Source of the DNA: a virus
IMG/VR virus record: IMGVR_UViG_3300024339_000061
Location: 1-28,754 of that record
Direction: 5' to 3' (one strand)
Length of the DNA stretch: 28,754 nt
Of this stretch, positions 7,159-14,422 are shown one piece after another. Within the stretch, counting starts at the first letter, position 1. Every line of letters starts with the position of its first letter. Position numbers and translations under genes: made by a program. The notes under the pieces were generated by a model. That model searched no databases. It was not told the origin of the DNA and saw nothing but the letters and a program-made list of their open reading frames with translations.

Positions 7159-7704
7159 TTAGAAGTCGGCTTCAGCTTCGTCAGCAGTCTCTACCGCACC
7201 GAAGTCATCAGTTGCCGCACTATGGCCACCGAGCGGGTCACCCTTGCGGAGTACCTGCACATTATTAAGACCAAAGCTAACGCCTTTCCTTTTGTTATCA
7301 TAGGCATAAGCGTTAAGAGAGACGCGGCAATAATCACCTGACTGGAATTCACCCTGGTCCATTACTGGCCGAACCTTTGTGTCAACAACGCCGGGTTGAT
7401 AATTGCTCTTTACATTGAGCACCCAGTGACCATGACACTCCTCGGTATACTCACCGCCATTTGGTTTCGACCCATCACCATCATGGATAGGCGACTGGAG
7501 ACCACTGGGGATCTTATTGCCAAACTTCTTCTCTTTGGCCGCTTCCATCGCAGCTTTGAGATCGGTAATAGTCTCCTTATCCTTCTTGGGGATGAGTGCA
7601 ACGAGGCTGTACTCCTCTTTCCCAGATAGGTCATTCAATCGTGGCTCAAAAACACTGACGTATGACGCACGAATTTCACCGGTTACAACTTTTGTATCAG
7701 ACAT
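7159..7704 (-). CDS. DUF2815 ssDNA-binding protein (T7 gp2.5-like), 181 aa
   Basis: The N-terminus TGEIRASYVSVFEPRL and the segments EEYSLVALIPK and SGDYCRVSLNAYAYDNK, with KGVSFGLNNVQVLRKG, are typical of the DUF2815 family, an OB-fold ssDNA-binding protein related to T7 gp2.5. The C-terminal 20 residues are strongly acidic and end in phenylalanine (TADEAEADF), as in gp2.5-type SSBs that contact polymerase through this tail. GGAGAACCCCTT precedes the ATG. It is coupled to the polymerase gene. Confidence 0.9.
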   Translation of the reverse strand: MSDTKVVTGEIRASYVSVFEPRLNDLSGKEEYSLVALIPKKDKETITDLKAAMEAAKEKKFGNKIPSGLQSPIHDGDGSKPNGGEYTEECHGHWVLNVKSNYQPGVVDTKVRPVMDQGEFQSGDYCRVSLNAYAYDNKRKGVSFGLNNVQVLRKGDPLGGHSAATDDFGAVETADEAEADF

Positions 7705-7727
7705 AAGGGGTTCTCCTGTTATGTCGG

Positions 7728-8147
7728 TTATTTAAAATCTGACTCAGCAGAGGAGGCGATTACGTCTCTCTTATCAGAGTCAGGAACAAGGGTTGGCTTG
7801 CCTTGCGGTTTGATCGTTAGCCGATTCATAATTGGAGCGGCGATCTTTTTGCCACCCAATAATTTCTCAACTGCCGTAACGCCAGCCAGTTTGGTTGCTA
7901 CGAATTGTTCGGCGTGTAGCCCATGCGCCATCAGTGTTTGTTTCACCTCATCCGGGTCTTGCCATCTGCGGACGGATCTACCAGCCACTAACTTGTAGCC
8001 CGGTACAGGTGTGCCATGCTCTGCCATTTGCAGGGCAAGGGTCTTTACGTCTTTGCACCAGCTCTCAACGAAGCCGATGTTCGGTAACAACTCTGCGACC
8101 TCTTCAGGAGAGAGGGTGGTTGCCGGTTTTAAATCTGGGTGTTTCAT
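7728..8147 (-). CDS. C-terminal part of a split DUF2800 protein, 139 aa
   Basis: Residues 12-100 (SPEEVAELLPNIGFVESWCK..., PGYKLVAGRSVRRW, AVEKLLGGKK) followed by IKPQGKPTLVPDSDKR correspond to the C-terminal third of DUF2800 proteins, normally continuous with the nuclease part encoded just upstream. Here it starts at its own ATG 8147, sharing ATGA with the stop of the upstream ORF. The two parts may be made by coupled re-initiation or, less likely, frameshifting, and may associate. No stand-alone catalytic motif is visible. Confidence 0.85.
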   Translation of the reverse strand: MKHPDLKPATTLSPEEVAELLPNIGFVESWCKDVKTLALQMAEHGTPVPGYKLVAGRSVRRWQDPDEVKQTLMAHGLHAEQFVATKLAGVTAVEKLLGGKKIAAPIMNRLTIKPQGKPTLVPDSDKRDVIASSAESDFK

Positions 8148-8890
8148 GCTGCGAACTCCATTTTTGCGATCTTCATTGCATACTCAGCGCGAGCTCTACA
8201 CCGGAGCTTCGCTCTGCACCACTGACACGCCTTCTCTGAAGGATTGAACGGCGGGTTGTCACTCAGGGCGAGCTCTGCTGCTGGCCGCAAAGTGTTGTCA
8301 GCCCAATCCAACAGATCATCAGTGCTGATATCCCACTCGGAGATGTGGTCGAGGCGGGGCTGGACAATCACCAGCTTCCACTGCTTGGTGCTGTGGATGA
8401 ACCCCAGGTCTTGGTGTGCTCCCAGGGCATATATCATCGCCTGGCTGTTCTCTTCGGCATCGACCCGAACACCTGTGCCCATTTTTAGGTCAATCGCATA
8501 ACCTTGGTCACCGTGGAAGATTATTGAGTCCGATGTACCGAACCCATCAGGAACCCACCGGCTGTAGCTGACCTTCACCTCAACCATCAGCGCCCCAGTG
8601 ATACCCCTGACATACTCCAGGTATACCTGAACAGCATCAGCCATCTCATCATCAACTGAAAACTCCTCCCCTTTGGCAGTGATGACCTGTCCCAGATGGG
8701 ATCGCGCATTGCTACCATCGTTGAGGCAGTTTTCAGCCAGGTGATGACCCGCCGTACCGTATGCTGCAAAAATAGACGGTTGATCAGGGTAGTTGGCAGA
8801 TGCTGCTACTGACCCAGCGCAACCCATCCACCGGGAGGAGCTTGAGGCTCCAAGAGGGGAGTGGGCTATCTCTTCAGCGACTTGGGTCAT
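8144..8890 (-). CDS. N-terminal part of a split DUF2800 protein: RecB/Cas4-like nuclease, 248 aa
   Basis: Contains the PD-(D/E)XK core: GTAGHH (45-50), D121 in FGTSDSIIF, DLK (134-136) in YAIDLKMGTG, and the RecB motif Q150-xxx-Y154. Cysteines C24, C222, C225 and C231 are spaced like the four Fe-S cysteines of AddB/Cas4 nucleases, with C24 in a WMGCAGS box near the N-terminus. DUF2800 proteins usually continue about 140 residues further; here the stop falls right after the cysteine cluster and the rest is the next ORF. Likely a DNA end-processing exonuclease of the phage recombination system. The start overlaps the previous gene by ATGA. Confidence 0.88.
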   Translation of the reverse strand: MTQVAEEIAHSPLGASSSSRWMGCAGSVAASANYPDQPSIFAAYGTAGHHLAENCLNDGSNARSHLGQVITAKGEEFSVDDEMADAVQVYLEYVRGITGALMVEVKVSYSRWVPDGFGTSDSIIFHGDQGYAIDLKMGTGVRVDAEENSQAMIYALGAHQDLGFIHSTKQWKLVIVQPRLDHISEWDISTDDLLDWADNTLRPAAELALSDNPPFNPSEKACQWCRAKLRCRARAEYAMKIAKMEFAA

Positions 8891-9219
8891 GCTGTCAATG
8901 CCTCAGCTTTGCTTACGATCTCTGTGAGCTGGGTGGCATCAAGCTGATCCAACTTTGTCGCATTGTGATCACCGAGTAGTGTCACGAGTTCCTCGCGCTT
9001 CCCCGATGCCGCAACCTTCGTGAAGATGACGCGAGCCTCTTCCAGAGTCACTGGGGTTGGTGATTCAGCTTCGGGTTCCAGGGGGAGATCATGCTGGTTA
9101 GGGTCAATGCTGACCTCTACTCCTTGGAGGATGGTTTTGGTCAGGTTGCCGATGCTTGCGGTGAGCAGATCAACAGAGACACGGAGCTCTTGCACTTCAA
9201 CTTCGAGGTCGCTGATCAT
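8887..9219 (-). CDS. Small coiled-coil phage protein, 110 aa
   Basis: Residues 1-35 form a heptad-like helix (ISDLEVEVQELRVSVDLLTA...). A proline/acidic linker follows, then a helical C-terminal domain from about residue 57 (VTLEEARVIFTKVAASGKRE ... LVTLLGDHNATKLDQL). That layout matches small proteins commonly placed before DUF2800 genes in phages; they have no assigned function. Its ATG overlaps the stop of the 29-residue peptide gene and its own stop overlaps the nuclease start. Confidence 0.7.
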   Translation of the reverse strand: MISDLEVEVQELRVSVDLLTASIGNLTKTILQGVEVSIDPNQHDLPLEPEAESPTPVTLEEARVIFTKVAASGKREELVTLLGDHNATKLDQLDATQLTEIVSKAEALTA

Positions 9220-9305
9220 AATCCGGCCCTCAGCTTAGCCACGCTCCAGGAGTAGCCGTAGCACCACTCGCTGATGGCGTAGAAATATTGAGCTGCTTTT
9301 TTCAT
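9216..9305 (-). CDS. First early-operon peptide, 29 aa
   Basis: ATG 9305 follows GAGGAAC at good spacing, 31 bases downstream of the leftward promoter's -10. The peptide begins MKKAAQYFYAISEWCYGYSW and ends AKLRAGL. It is basic at the N-terminus with an aromatic-rich centre. Its TGA overlaps the next ATG (ATGATC), so its translation would couple to the rest of the operon. It could act as a leader peptide or a small amphipathic effector. No family known to me. Confidence 0.6.
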   Translation of the reverse strand: MKKAAQYFYAISEWCYGYSWSVAKLRAGL

Positions 9306-9336
9306 TTATTGTTCCTCGGTTATTACGTTGAGGACA

Positions 9337-9366
9337 ATAATACGATAGGACTATTCCTGCTGTCAA
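9337..9366 (-). promoter_or_regulatory. Leftward early promoter (pL-like)
   Basis: Reading leftward, -35 TTGACA (9366-9361), an 18-base spacer and -10 TATTAT (9342-9337), a strong sigma70 match. It lies directly upstream of the early operon. One candidate repressor operator overlaps its -35 and another its -10. Confidence 0.85.
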
Positions 9367-9416
9367 TACAATAGTATTAATTTTAGGCAATAGATTCAAA
9401 TTAATACTAACGGACT
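9339..9416. promoter_or_regulatory. Left operator cluster, three sites
   Basis: Three 14-bp sites fit AATAC-N4-GTATT: 9339-9352 (AATAC GATA GGACT), 9365-9378 (AATAC AATA GTATT, perfect dyad) and 9403-9416 (AATAC TAAC GGACT). Their centres are 26 and 38 bp apart. The first two cover the -10 and -35 of the leftward promoter. A longer dyad, AGTATTAATTT (9373-9383) with AAATTAATACT (9398-9408), links the second and third sites. Likely bound by the CI-like and Cro-like proteins. Confidence 0.7.
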
Positions 9417-9432
9417 GTTTCGTAAAGGGGTG

Positions 9433-10122
9433 TTAGAGGATTTGATTCCTAGAAATTGCAGTACCAACTATGCGGATATTACTATTAACCTCAATGAATT
9501 GAGGGTTCGACGATGGATTAGATGCTTTTAGCAGCCTATCCCCATCTGTAGCGATAATGAGTTGCCTGATGGTGGCCTCGGTCATGTCATCTAGTTTGAC
9601 GACTACATAAGACTTGTTCTCTGCGTGCTTATCAGGGTCTATGAACACGACCTCATTCTCATAGAAGTCTGGCTCCATAGATCCCCCTTCAATGACCAAA
9701 GCGAAAGTATGCTCTCCCGCAGTCGTTACAGCACATGGTACCCATTCATCAGTGTACCCTGCGGCATGAGGGTCTACCGACTCATCCCAGTCCCCAGCCT
9801 GAGTCCAGGAGAGAAGTGGTACCATTTTAAAGTCACGCGATATTAATTCACCTAGACTAACGCCCACTATTGTAGTGAAGTCCTCAGCGGCCGATGGCAT
9901 ACCCATCGGGCCTTTCCCTGTGGCCAGCCAACTCTCCCTAACACCAAGGCGGTGTGCTAATTCTGACATATACGTGGTTCTATCCTGATCGCCACGTTCG
10001 ATTTTTGAGATCATACCTTGCGTAACATAGAGCAAATCGGCTAGTTCCTTTTGGGAGTAGCCAGCTTTTTTCCGTGCTAGCTTGAGTCGTAGCCCCAGTG
10101 ATGCGGGTACATCAGTCTTCAT
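9433..10122 (-). CDS. cI: CI-like phage repressor with S24 autopeptidase domain, 229 aa
   Basis: An N-terminal XRE helix-turn-helix spans about residues 10-65 (SQKELADLLYVTQGMISKIE). The C-terminal domain is a LexA/CI S24 peptidase: cleavage site A109-G110 in SWTQAGDW, catalytic S148 in EGGSMEPDF and K176 in VVVKLDD. This predicts RecA-stimulated self-cleavage and SOS induction. The start is set at ATG 10122, 6-9 bases after AAGGATAAG; an in-frame ATG at 10173 would run through the operator region without a good binding site. Divergent from the Cro-like gene and convergent with nothing, it lies between the two operator clusters. Confidence 0.93.
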   Translation of the reverse strand: MKTDVPASLGLRLKLARKKAGYSQKELADLLYVTQGMISKIERGDQDRTTYMSELAHRLGVRESWLATGKGPMGMPSAAEDFTTIVGVSLGELISRDFKMVPLLSWTQAGDWDESVDPHAAGYTDEWVPCAVTTAGEHTFALVIEGGSMEPDFYENEVVFIDPDKHAENKSYVVVKLDDMTEATIRQLIIATDGDRLLKASNPSSNPQFIEVNSNIRIVGTAISRNQIL

Positions 10123-10173
10123 GGACTTATCCTTTTTTGAAAAATTAAAATCTACCCATATTACACTAATCAT

Positions 10174-10252
10174 AATACAAATGTAGTAACTGTCTAGTGT
10201 AAAAGTCGGATAAATACATTAGTATTGACTGCGATAGTAGTACGGTAGTATT
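10174..10252. promoter_or_regulatory. Right operator cluster, three sites
   Basis: Three 14-bp sites of the same type: 10239-10252 (AGTAC GGTA GTATT), 10213-10226 (AATAC ATTA GTATT, perfect dyad) and 10174-10187 (AATAC AAAT GTAGT). The centres are 26 and 39 bp apart, almost the same as the left cluster. The first two overlap the -10 and -35 of the rightward promoter. The third lies toward the repressor gene, where it could control repressor synthesis as OR3 does in lambda. An ACACTA/TAGTGT pair (10163-10168, 10195-10200) flanks the third site. Confidence 0.7.
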
Positions 10253-10254
10253 AT
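10225..10254 (+). promoter_or_regulatory. Rightward early promoter (pR-like), predicted leaderless start
   Basis: -35 TTGACT (10225-10230), an 18-base spacer and -10 TATTAT (10249-10254). The ATG of the Cro-like gene begins at 10261, seven bases after the -10, which is where transcription should start. The 20 bases around the -35 match the leftward promoter at 16 of 20 positions. Confidence 0.85.
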
Positions 10255-10260
10255 CTGGGC

Positions 10261-10458
10261 ATGAATATACGAACTGAGATGCGAAAATTCCGTGAGGATA
10301 TGGAGATGACCCAGCAGCAGATGGCATCAGCGATTGGTGTTTCTCAGGGGATGATCCACCTAGTAGAAAAGGGTGAGCGTGAATTAGGCTCAAAGCCTAT
10401 CTACAAGCTACATCAGCTCGACCCACCGCGATTCCCCTTGGATCAGTTGCTCCAATGA
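10261..10458 (+). CDS. cro: Cro-like repressor, 65 aa
   Basis: A small single-domain XRE-type helix-turn-helix protein; residues 17-40 (TQQQMASAIGVSQGMIHLVE) give the recognition helices, similar to the CI-like repressor's own VTQGMISKIE. No ribosome binding site precedes the ATG, because the promoter -10 ends six bases before it, so it is probably translated from a leaderless message. Its size and divergent position to the repressor fit a lytic-switch Cro. Confidence 0.85.
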   Translation: MNIRTEMRKFREDMEMTQQQMASAIGVSQGMIHLVEKGERELGSKPIYKLHQLDPPRFPLDQLLQ

Positions 10459-10484
10459 CAGCCACACACTAAAACATCAGACGC

Positions 10485-10534
10485 AACCGTCTTAACCGTC
10501 TTAACCGTCTTAACCGTCTTAACCGTCTTAACCG
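10485..10534. repeat. Five tandem 9-bp repeats after cro
   Basis: Five exact copies of AACCGTCTT (10485-10529) plus a partial AACCG. The 9-base unit would encode Asn-Arg-Leu in one frame, but stops on both sides and the absence of a start argue against coding. It lies between the Cro-like gene and a strong hairpin and could be a protein-binding iteron or a processing or antitermination signal. Confidence 0.95.
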
Positions 10535-10576
10535 AGTCCATGCCCTAACAGGGGGATGGCTTTTCATACATAAAAC

Positions 10577-10617
10577 AAAACCCACATCGACCGTGGAAAG
10601 TCATTGATGTGGGTTTT
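10577..10617 (+). terminator. Long hairpin after cro, probable terminator
   Basis: AAAACCCACATC (10577-10588) pairs with GATGTGGGTTTT (10606-10617) in a 12-bp perfect stem with a 17-base loop. The descending arm ends in TTTT, and the complementary strand also has a T run, so it may stop transcription from both sides. It would limit rightward early transcripts after cro unless an antiterminator acts. Confidence 0.7.
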
Positions 10618-10646
10618 AGTCAATTAAAGACAGGAGTAATTATAGC

Positions 10647-12011
10647 ATGACGGATATGAAATTATCACACGATCAGCAACAGGCAGAGGATGACATCCTG
10701 CGCTTTATTAAGAGCAAAAACAGAGCTCACATCCTGCAAGGGCCAGCAGGTACAGGTAAGACTTACGCACTGAACCATATTGTTCCTCGGATTGAGGCTA
10801 CAGGGAGGTGTGAGGCGGTACTGTTAGCCAGTAGTACCAACAAGGCCGCTGAGGTTATGGGCAACGCGACAGGGCGGGAGGTGCGCACCGTGCATTCAAT
10901 GTTTGGTCTGAAGCCTGCGAACAATAAGGATGGTTTTGAGCAGGTCAGACCAGGGCATCTGCTACCAAACGCCCTGCTAATCATCGATGAATGTTCAATG
11001 ATTGGGGATAAGTTGCTAAATTTTATATCGCCAATCACAAAGCGATTGAATATAAAGGTCTTGTTTGTTGGTGATCGCTATCAGCTCCCACCAGTTAAAG
11101 ACAGGTGTTCGATTTTTAGTGGGGTAATCCCTGCAAGTAATCTCACTGAGGTTAAACGTCAGAGTGATGGGAGTCCCATCATCCCAGAGTCGCAAAAATT
11201 TGTAGACTATTTAGACGGGAAGATTCTCAAATTCCCCAAGATCAAGCATTGTGTACTTGATGATAGTAGAGACGGCATCCATGTGGTGGCTGATGCCAAG
11301 TTCAACTCAGTGGTGAAGCGGCTATTTAATGACAACAGTGTGGATAGTGCTCGCGTTGTGGTGTTCACAAATGAGGCCGCATTCCGATATAACGATATGA
11401 TCCGCCCGATGGTGTATGGGGCGGATGCCATACGGCAACCGTTCCTGGTTGGGGAGAAGATGGTTGCCAACTCTGCGGTGGTGGATGGTGATGAAGTACT
11501 TATCTCAAATAATGAGACCGTAGAAATATTCAGTGCCACACCAGTGCTTGGCCCTGAAGGTATTAAGGGCCACGATCTCAGGGTGATGCCAGAGAACGAT
11601 GTGATAGGACTGGGGCCGTACAAAGTGTTCGTTGCTGACGATTACAAAGAGGCTGAGGCGCTGAAGGGTAGGAAGGCGACAGAGGCTCGTAAGTCCGATG
11701 GCCTTCTGAAAGCAGAGGGTATCAACCCACTTAATCCTGATGACAAACATGAATATCGCGGCCACCCTTTAATGAAGGCTAGAAGTCAGGCATGGGTAGA
11801 CTTCTTCAAACTGCGTGATCAACTGGTGGACATTCGTGCTCCGTTTGCAGGCACTACCCATAAGGCTCAAGGTGCTACATTCAGTCGTGTAATGATTGAC
11901 CAGGTTGATATGTATCGGTGTCGCAACCCCAGGCAACGTGCTCAACTGATCTATACAGCGCTCACACGTGCTAGTAATAGGGTGATGGTGAACGGGGGTA
12001 TTGCAGCATGA
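10647..12011 (+). CDS. SF1 DNA helicase, Dda/RecD-like, 454 aa
   Basis: Motif I GPAGTGKT (about 32-39), motif Ia STNKAAEVM, motif II IIDECSM (111-117), motif III GDRYQLPPV (141-149), motif V THKAQGATF (about 403-411) and motif VI YTALTRASNRV near the C-terminus. The set and length match the 5'-3' SF1B helicases Dda/RecD2. It probably unwinds phage DNA at the fork or during initiation. ATG 10647 follows AGGAG at good spacing. Its stop overlaps the primase start by ATGA, so the two are coupled. Confidence 0.92.
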   Translation: MTDMKLSHDQQQAEDDILRFIKSKNRAHILQGPAGTGKTYALNHIVPRIEATGRCEAVLLASSTNKAAEVMGNATGREVRTVHSMFGLKPANNKDGFEQVRPGHLLPNALLIIDECSMIGDKLLNFISPITKRLNIKVLFVGDRYQLPPVKDRCSIFSGVIPASNLTEVKRQSDGSPIIPESQKFVDYLDGKILKFPKIKHCVLDDSRDGIHVVADAKFNSVVKRLFNDNSVDSARVVVFTNEAAFRYNDMIRPMVYGADAIRQPFLVGEKMVANSAVVDGDEVLISNNETVEIFSATPVLGPEGIKGHDLRVMPENDVIGLGPYKVFVADDYKEAEALKGRKATEARKSDGLLKAEGINPLNPDDKHEYRGHPLMKARSQAWVDFFKLRDQLVDIRAPFAGTTHKAQGATFSRVMIDQVDMYRCRNPRQRAQLIYTALTRASNRVMVNGGIAA

Positions 12012-14422
12012 GTGAAGTTGCGTATCAGTTTGTGAAGGATGTGTTTACGAAAGTTCCAGACGGTGCTCTCCCGGTGGTGTGTGGGTTTAAGACCGACCCC
12101 AATAAGGTTCGGCAGTGGCCAGCGCGACCTGTCAACGGACATTGGCCTGAGTTCCTGGATGATGAGATGAACCTCTACTTCCTAACCAGTAGCATCCGTC
12201 CCAATGGCGAGGGTAAGTACCGCGCTACTCGCAATCAAGTTGCGGCTACCCACTGTTTCATGCTGGATGATATTGGTGATGGTGAGGGGAGTAAGAGTGA
12301 CGGCGGGAAGATCCAGCTTGAGCCAACATGGGTAATCGAGACTTCACCGGGTAACCATCAATACATATATGTGCTGAATGAGCCTCTGACCGACTCTTGG
12401 ATGGCATCAAAGATTGCCAACCATCTAGCAGGTGAGGCTGGTACAGATGGTAGTACAAAGAACATCGTGCGCTGGGTGCGTATGCCGGGAGGTGTTAATA
12501 CCAAGCTCAAGTATCTCGTAGATGGTGTGCCCCCAAAGACCAGTGTGGTCGATGGTGAGAGCTGGATGCTCTACTCGGTGGAGGAGATTATAGAGGCGTT
12601 CAACGTACCACTAACGGATAAACCTGTTGCGGTGGATCGTGTTGTGGAGTCCGGCGATGACTATCTGCTCCAATGGCTTTATGAAGATAGTGGTCTGATG
12701 AATGGGCGTGTGAATGAGGAGGGGTGGCACTCTCTGACCTGTCCGTGGGTGGATGGTCACACTGATGGGTTCACCAACGGGCATGACACATATTATGTAA
12801 GTCGTGGGGAGGGTGATGGTAAGGCCGAGGATGGGGGTGATTATGAAACATCCGGGTTCAAGTGCCACCACGATCACTGTAGCGACAGGGGGGCGGGGGA
12901 TCTGCTCGGCTGGGCGAGAGGTAAGGGTTTCAACTCAGCTCTTGGTGACTTTGAGGAGTTGACCGATGATGGGGTTAAGTCATTGGTGGTAGCGTCAAGC
13001 GGTGGTGCTGGGAGCATTAGTGATGACGACCTTGACGCAATGATTAAGATGGAGTGCATGGGCTTAAAAGAGTTTTTGCGGCGATATTACTTCGTTGCGG
13101 ATGGGCCGTCTGTTGTGGATATGGATGCCCCTCGCGCTCATGCGTCATACAAAATGCCAGAGTGGAATGCTCTGACCGCACCATATATGACCAAAAAGAA
13201 AGGTAAAAGTAAAAAGGATGAAAAGCTGGTGCCCACCAACCTGCTTTGGAAGAACAGTGCGAAGCGTAAGAACCTTCGCGGTTTCGGCTATAAGCCAGGC
13301 GCGGATGCGGTCATAACCGACGAGAACGACCTGAAATGGTTCAATACCTATCATCCTGCTCAGTTCCCCACAGTAGAGGGGTGTGTGCATGATGAGGATG
13401 TGAGCGTGTTCCTGGAGCATATCGCGTTCCTGATTCCGAGCGAAGTTGAGAGGGAATGGTTTACAGACTGGGTGGCATACAACATCCAATACCCAGGTGA
13501 GAGGCCGAAGATATGTCCGCTATTGATAGCGCCATATCATGGTATGGGTAGAGGTTGGCTTGTAGAGCTCATGGGGGATCTGCTGGGGCATCGTAACTGT
13601 ACGACCACTAAGTTGAAAACAATGGTCGATGAGCATGGGGGCGGGTATCACGGCTATCTTCATAAAACTGTGTTCTGTGCCATACATGAGGTGCGTGAAG
13701 GTGGGAAGAATGCCTTTGCCATCTCGGAGCAGGTGCGTGATCTGCTTACTGAGCCACGCCTGAGAATTAACATCAAGTACGGTGCTGATGATACCCAGGA
13801 CGTTTACACATCCTTCCTACTGATGAGCAACGCATTGGATGCCCTGGTTCTCACACAGGAGGATCGGCGGGTGTGGGTCAGCACTAATATGAATCCCCCG
13901 ATGGAGCAGAGCTACTACAAGCGACTATATGACTGGAAGGATGGTGTTAATGGCTATCCAAATGGTGCGGTGGGTAAAGTCTATTGGTGGCTCATGGGGC
14001 GTGATCTGGCTCATTTTGATGCCAAGGGTAACGCACCAATGACACCTTCAAAGATGGAAATGATCGATGCTGGCATGACATCCACCAAAGGTGCGGTACT
14101 ACAACTCATCAATAACCCACCAGCCGAGCTCATGGTAATCGATGATATTTTGAATTATGTGAGGGAGATAGTGGGTGAGTTGGACGTAACCGAGGCACTG
14201 AATGTGAACAAAGCAGAGGTGATAAAAGTGTTAAAAACACACTGCTCTCAGCTCAGATCTGAGGATGGAACAGTGAAGCAATTACAGTGGAAATCCAATG
14301 GGAAAGTAAAAAATGTTAGGCCGTGGTGTCTCAAAAACAAGCAGATTTGGGGTAAGCGCGGAAATGCTTCTTGCAAGGCTGAATTGTGGAAAGTTCACCC
14401 ACAACATGACGATGAGTGGTAG
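12008..14422 (+). CDS. Primase-helicase, PrimPol-like N-terminus and D5/DUF5906-like ATPase, 804 aa
   Basis: The N-terminal part has primase-type signatures: CFMLDDIGD (83-91), WVIETSPGNHQYIYVL (108-123) and IVRWVRMPGGVN (153-164), as in RepB/PrimPol-type proteins. A Cys/His cluster (C245, then CHHDHC at 286-291) may bind zinc. The C-terminal part has LLWKNSAKR, an APYHGMGRGW loop (509-517) in the Walker A position, and HEV, sensor-like and LLMSN segments of the DUF5906 helicase family. The usual P-loop Lys is Arg here. It likely primes and unwinds at the origin with the helicase upstream; the candidate origin lies directly downstream. Confidence 0.85.
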   Translation: MSEVAYQFVKDVFTKVPDGALPVVCGFKTDPNKVRQWPARPVNGHWPEFLDDEMNLYFLTSSIRPNGEGKYRATRNQVAATHCFMLDDIGDGEGSKSDGGKIQLEPTWVIETSPGNHQYIYVLNEPLTDSWMASKIANHLAGEAGTDGSTKNIVRWVRMPGGVNTKLKYLVDGVPPKTSVVDGESWMLYSVEEIIEAFNVPLTDKPVAVDRVVESGDDYLLQWLYEDSGLMNGRVNEEGWHSLTCPWVDGHTDGFTNGHDTYYVSRGEGDGKAEDGGDYETSGFKCHHDHCSDRGAGDLLGWARGKGFNSALGDFEELTDDGVKSLVVASSGGAGSISDDDLDAMIKMECMGLKEFLRRYYFVADGPSVVDMDAPRAHASYKMPEWNALTAPYMTKKKGKSKKDEKLVPTNLLWKNSAKRKNLRGFGYKPGADAVITDENDLKWFNTYHPAQFPTVEGCVHDEDVSVFLEHIAFLIPSEVEREWFTDWVAYNIQYPGERPKICPLLIAPYHGMGRGWLVELMGDLLGHRNCTTTKLKTMVDEHGGGYHGYLHKTVFCAIHEVREGGKNAFAISEQVRDLLTEPRLRINIKYGADDTQDVYTSFLLMSNALDALVLTQEDRRVWVSTNMNPPMEQSYYKRLYDWKDGVNGYPNGAVGKVYWWLMGRDLAHFDAKGNAPMTPSKMEMIDAGMTSTKGAVLQLINNPPAELMVIDDILNYVREIVGELDVTEALNVNKAEVIKVLKTHCSQLRSEDGTVKQLQWKSNGKVKNVRPWCLKNKQIWGKRGNASCKAELWKVHPQHDDEW

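Noticed and set aside
10123-10173. N-terminal extension of the CI-like repressor from the ATG at 10,173
   Set aside because: The extension lies in the operator-promoter region, has no ribosome site, and the helix-turn-helix aligns normally from ATG 10,122.
10166-10393. Minus-strand 75-aa ORF over cro
   Set aside because: Antisense to cro and through operator sites, with no ribosome site and no recognised pattern.
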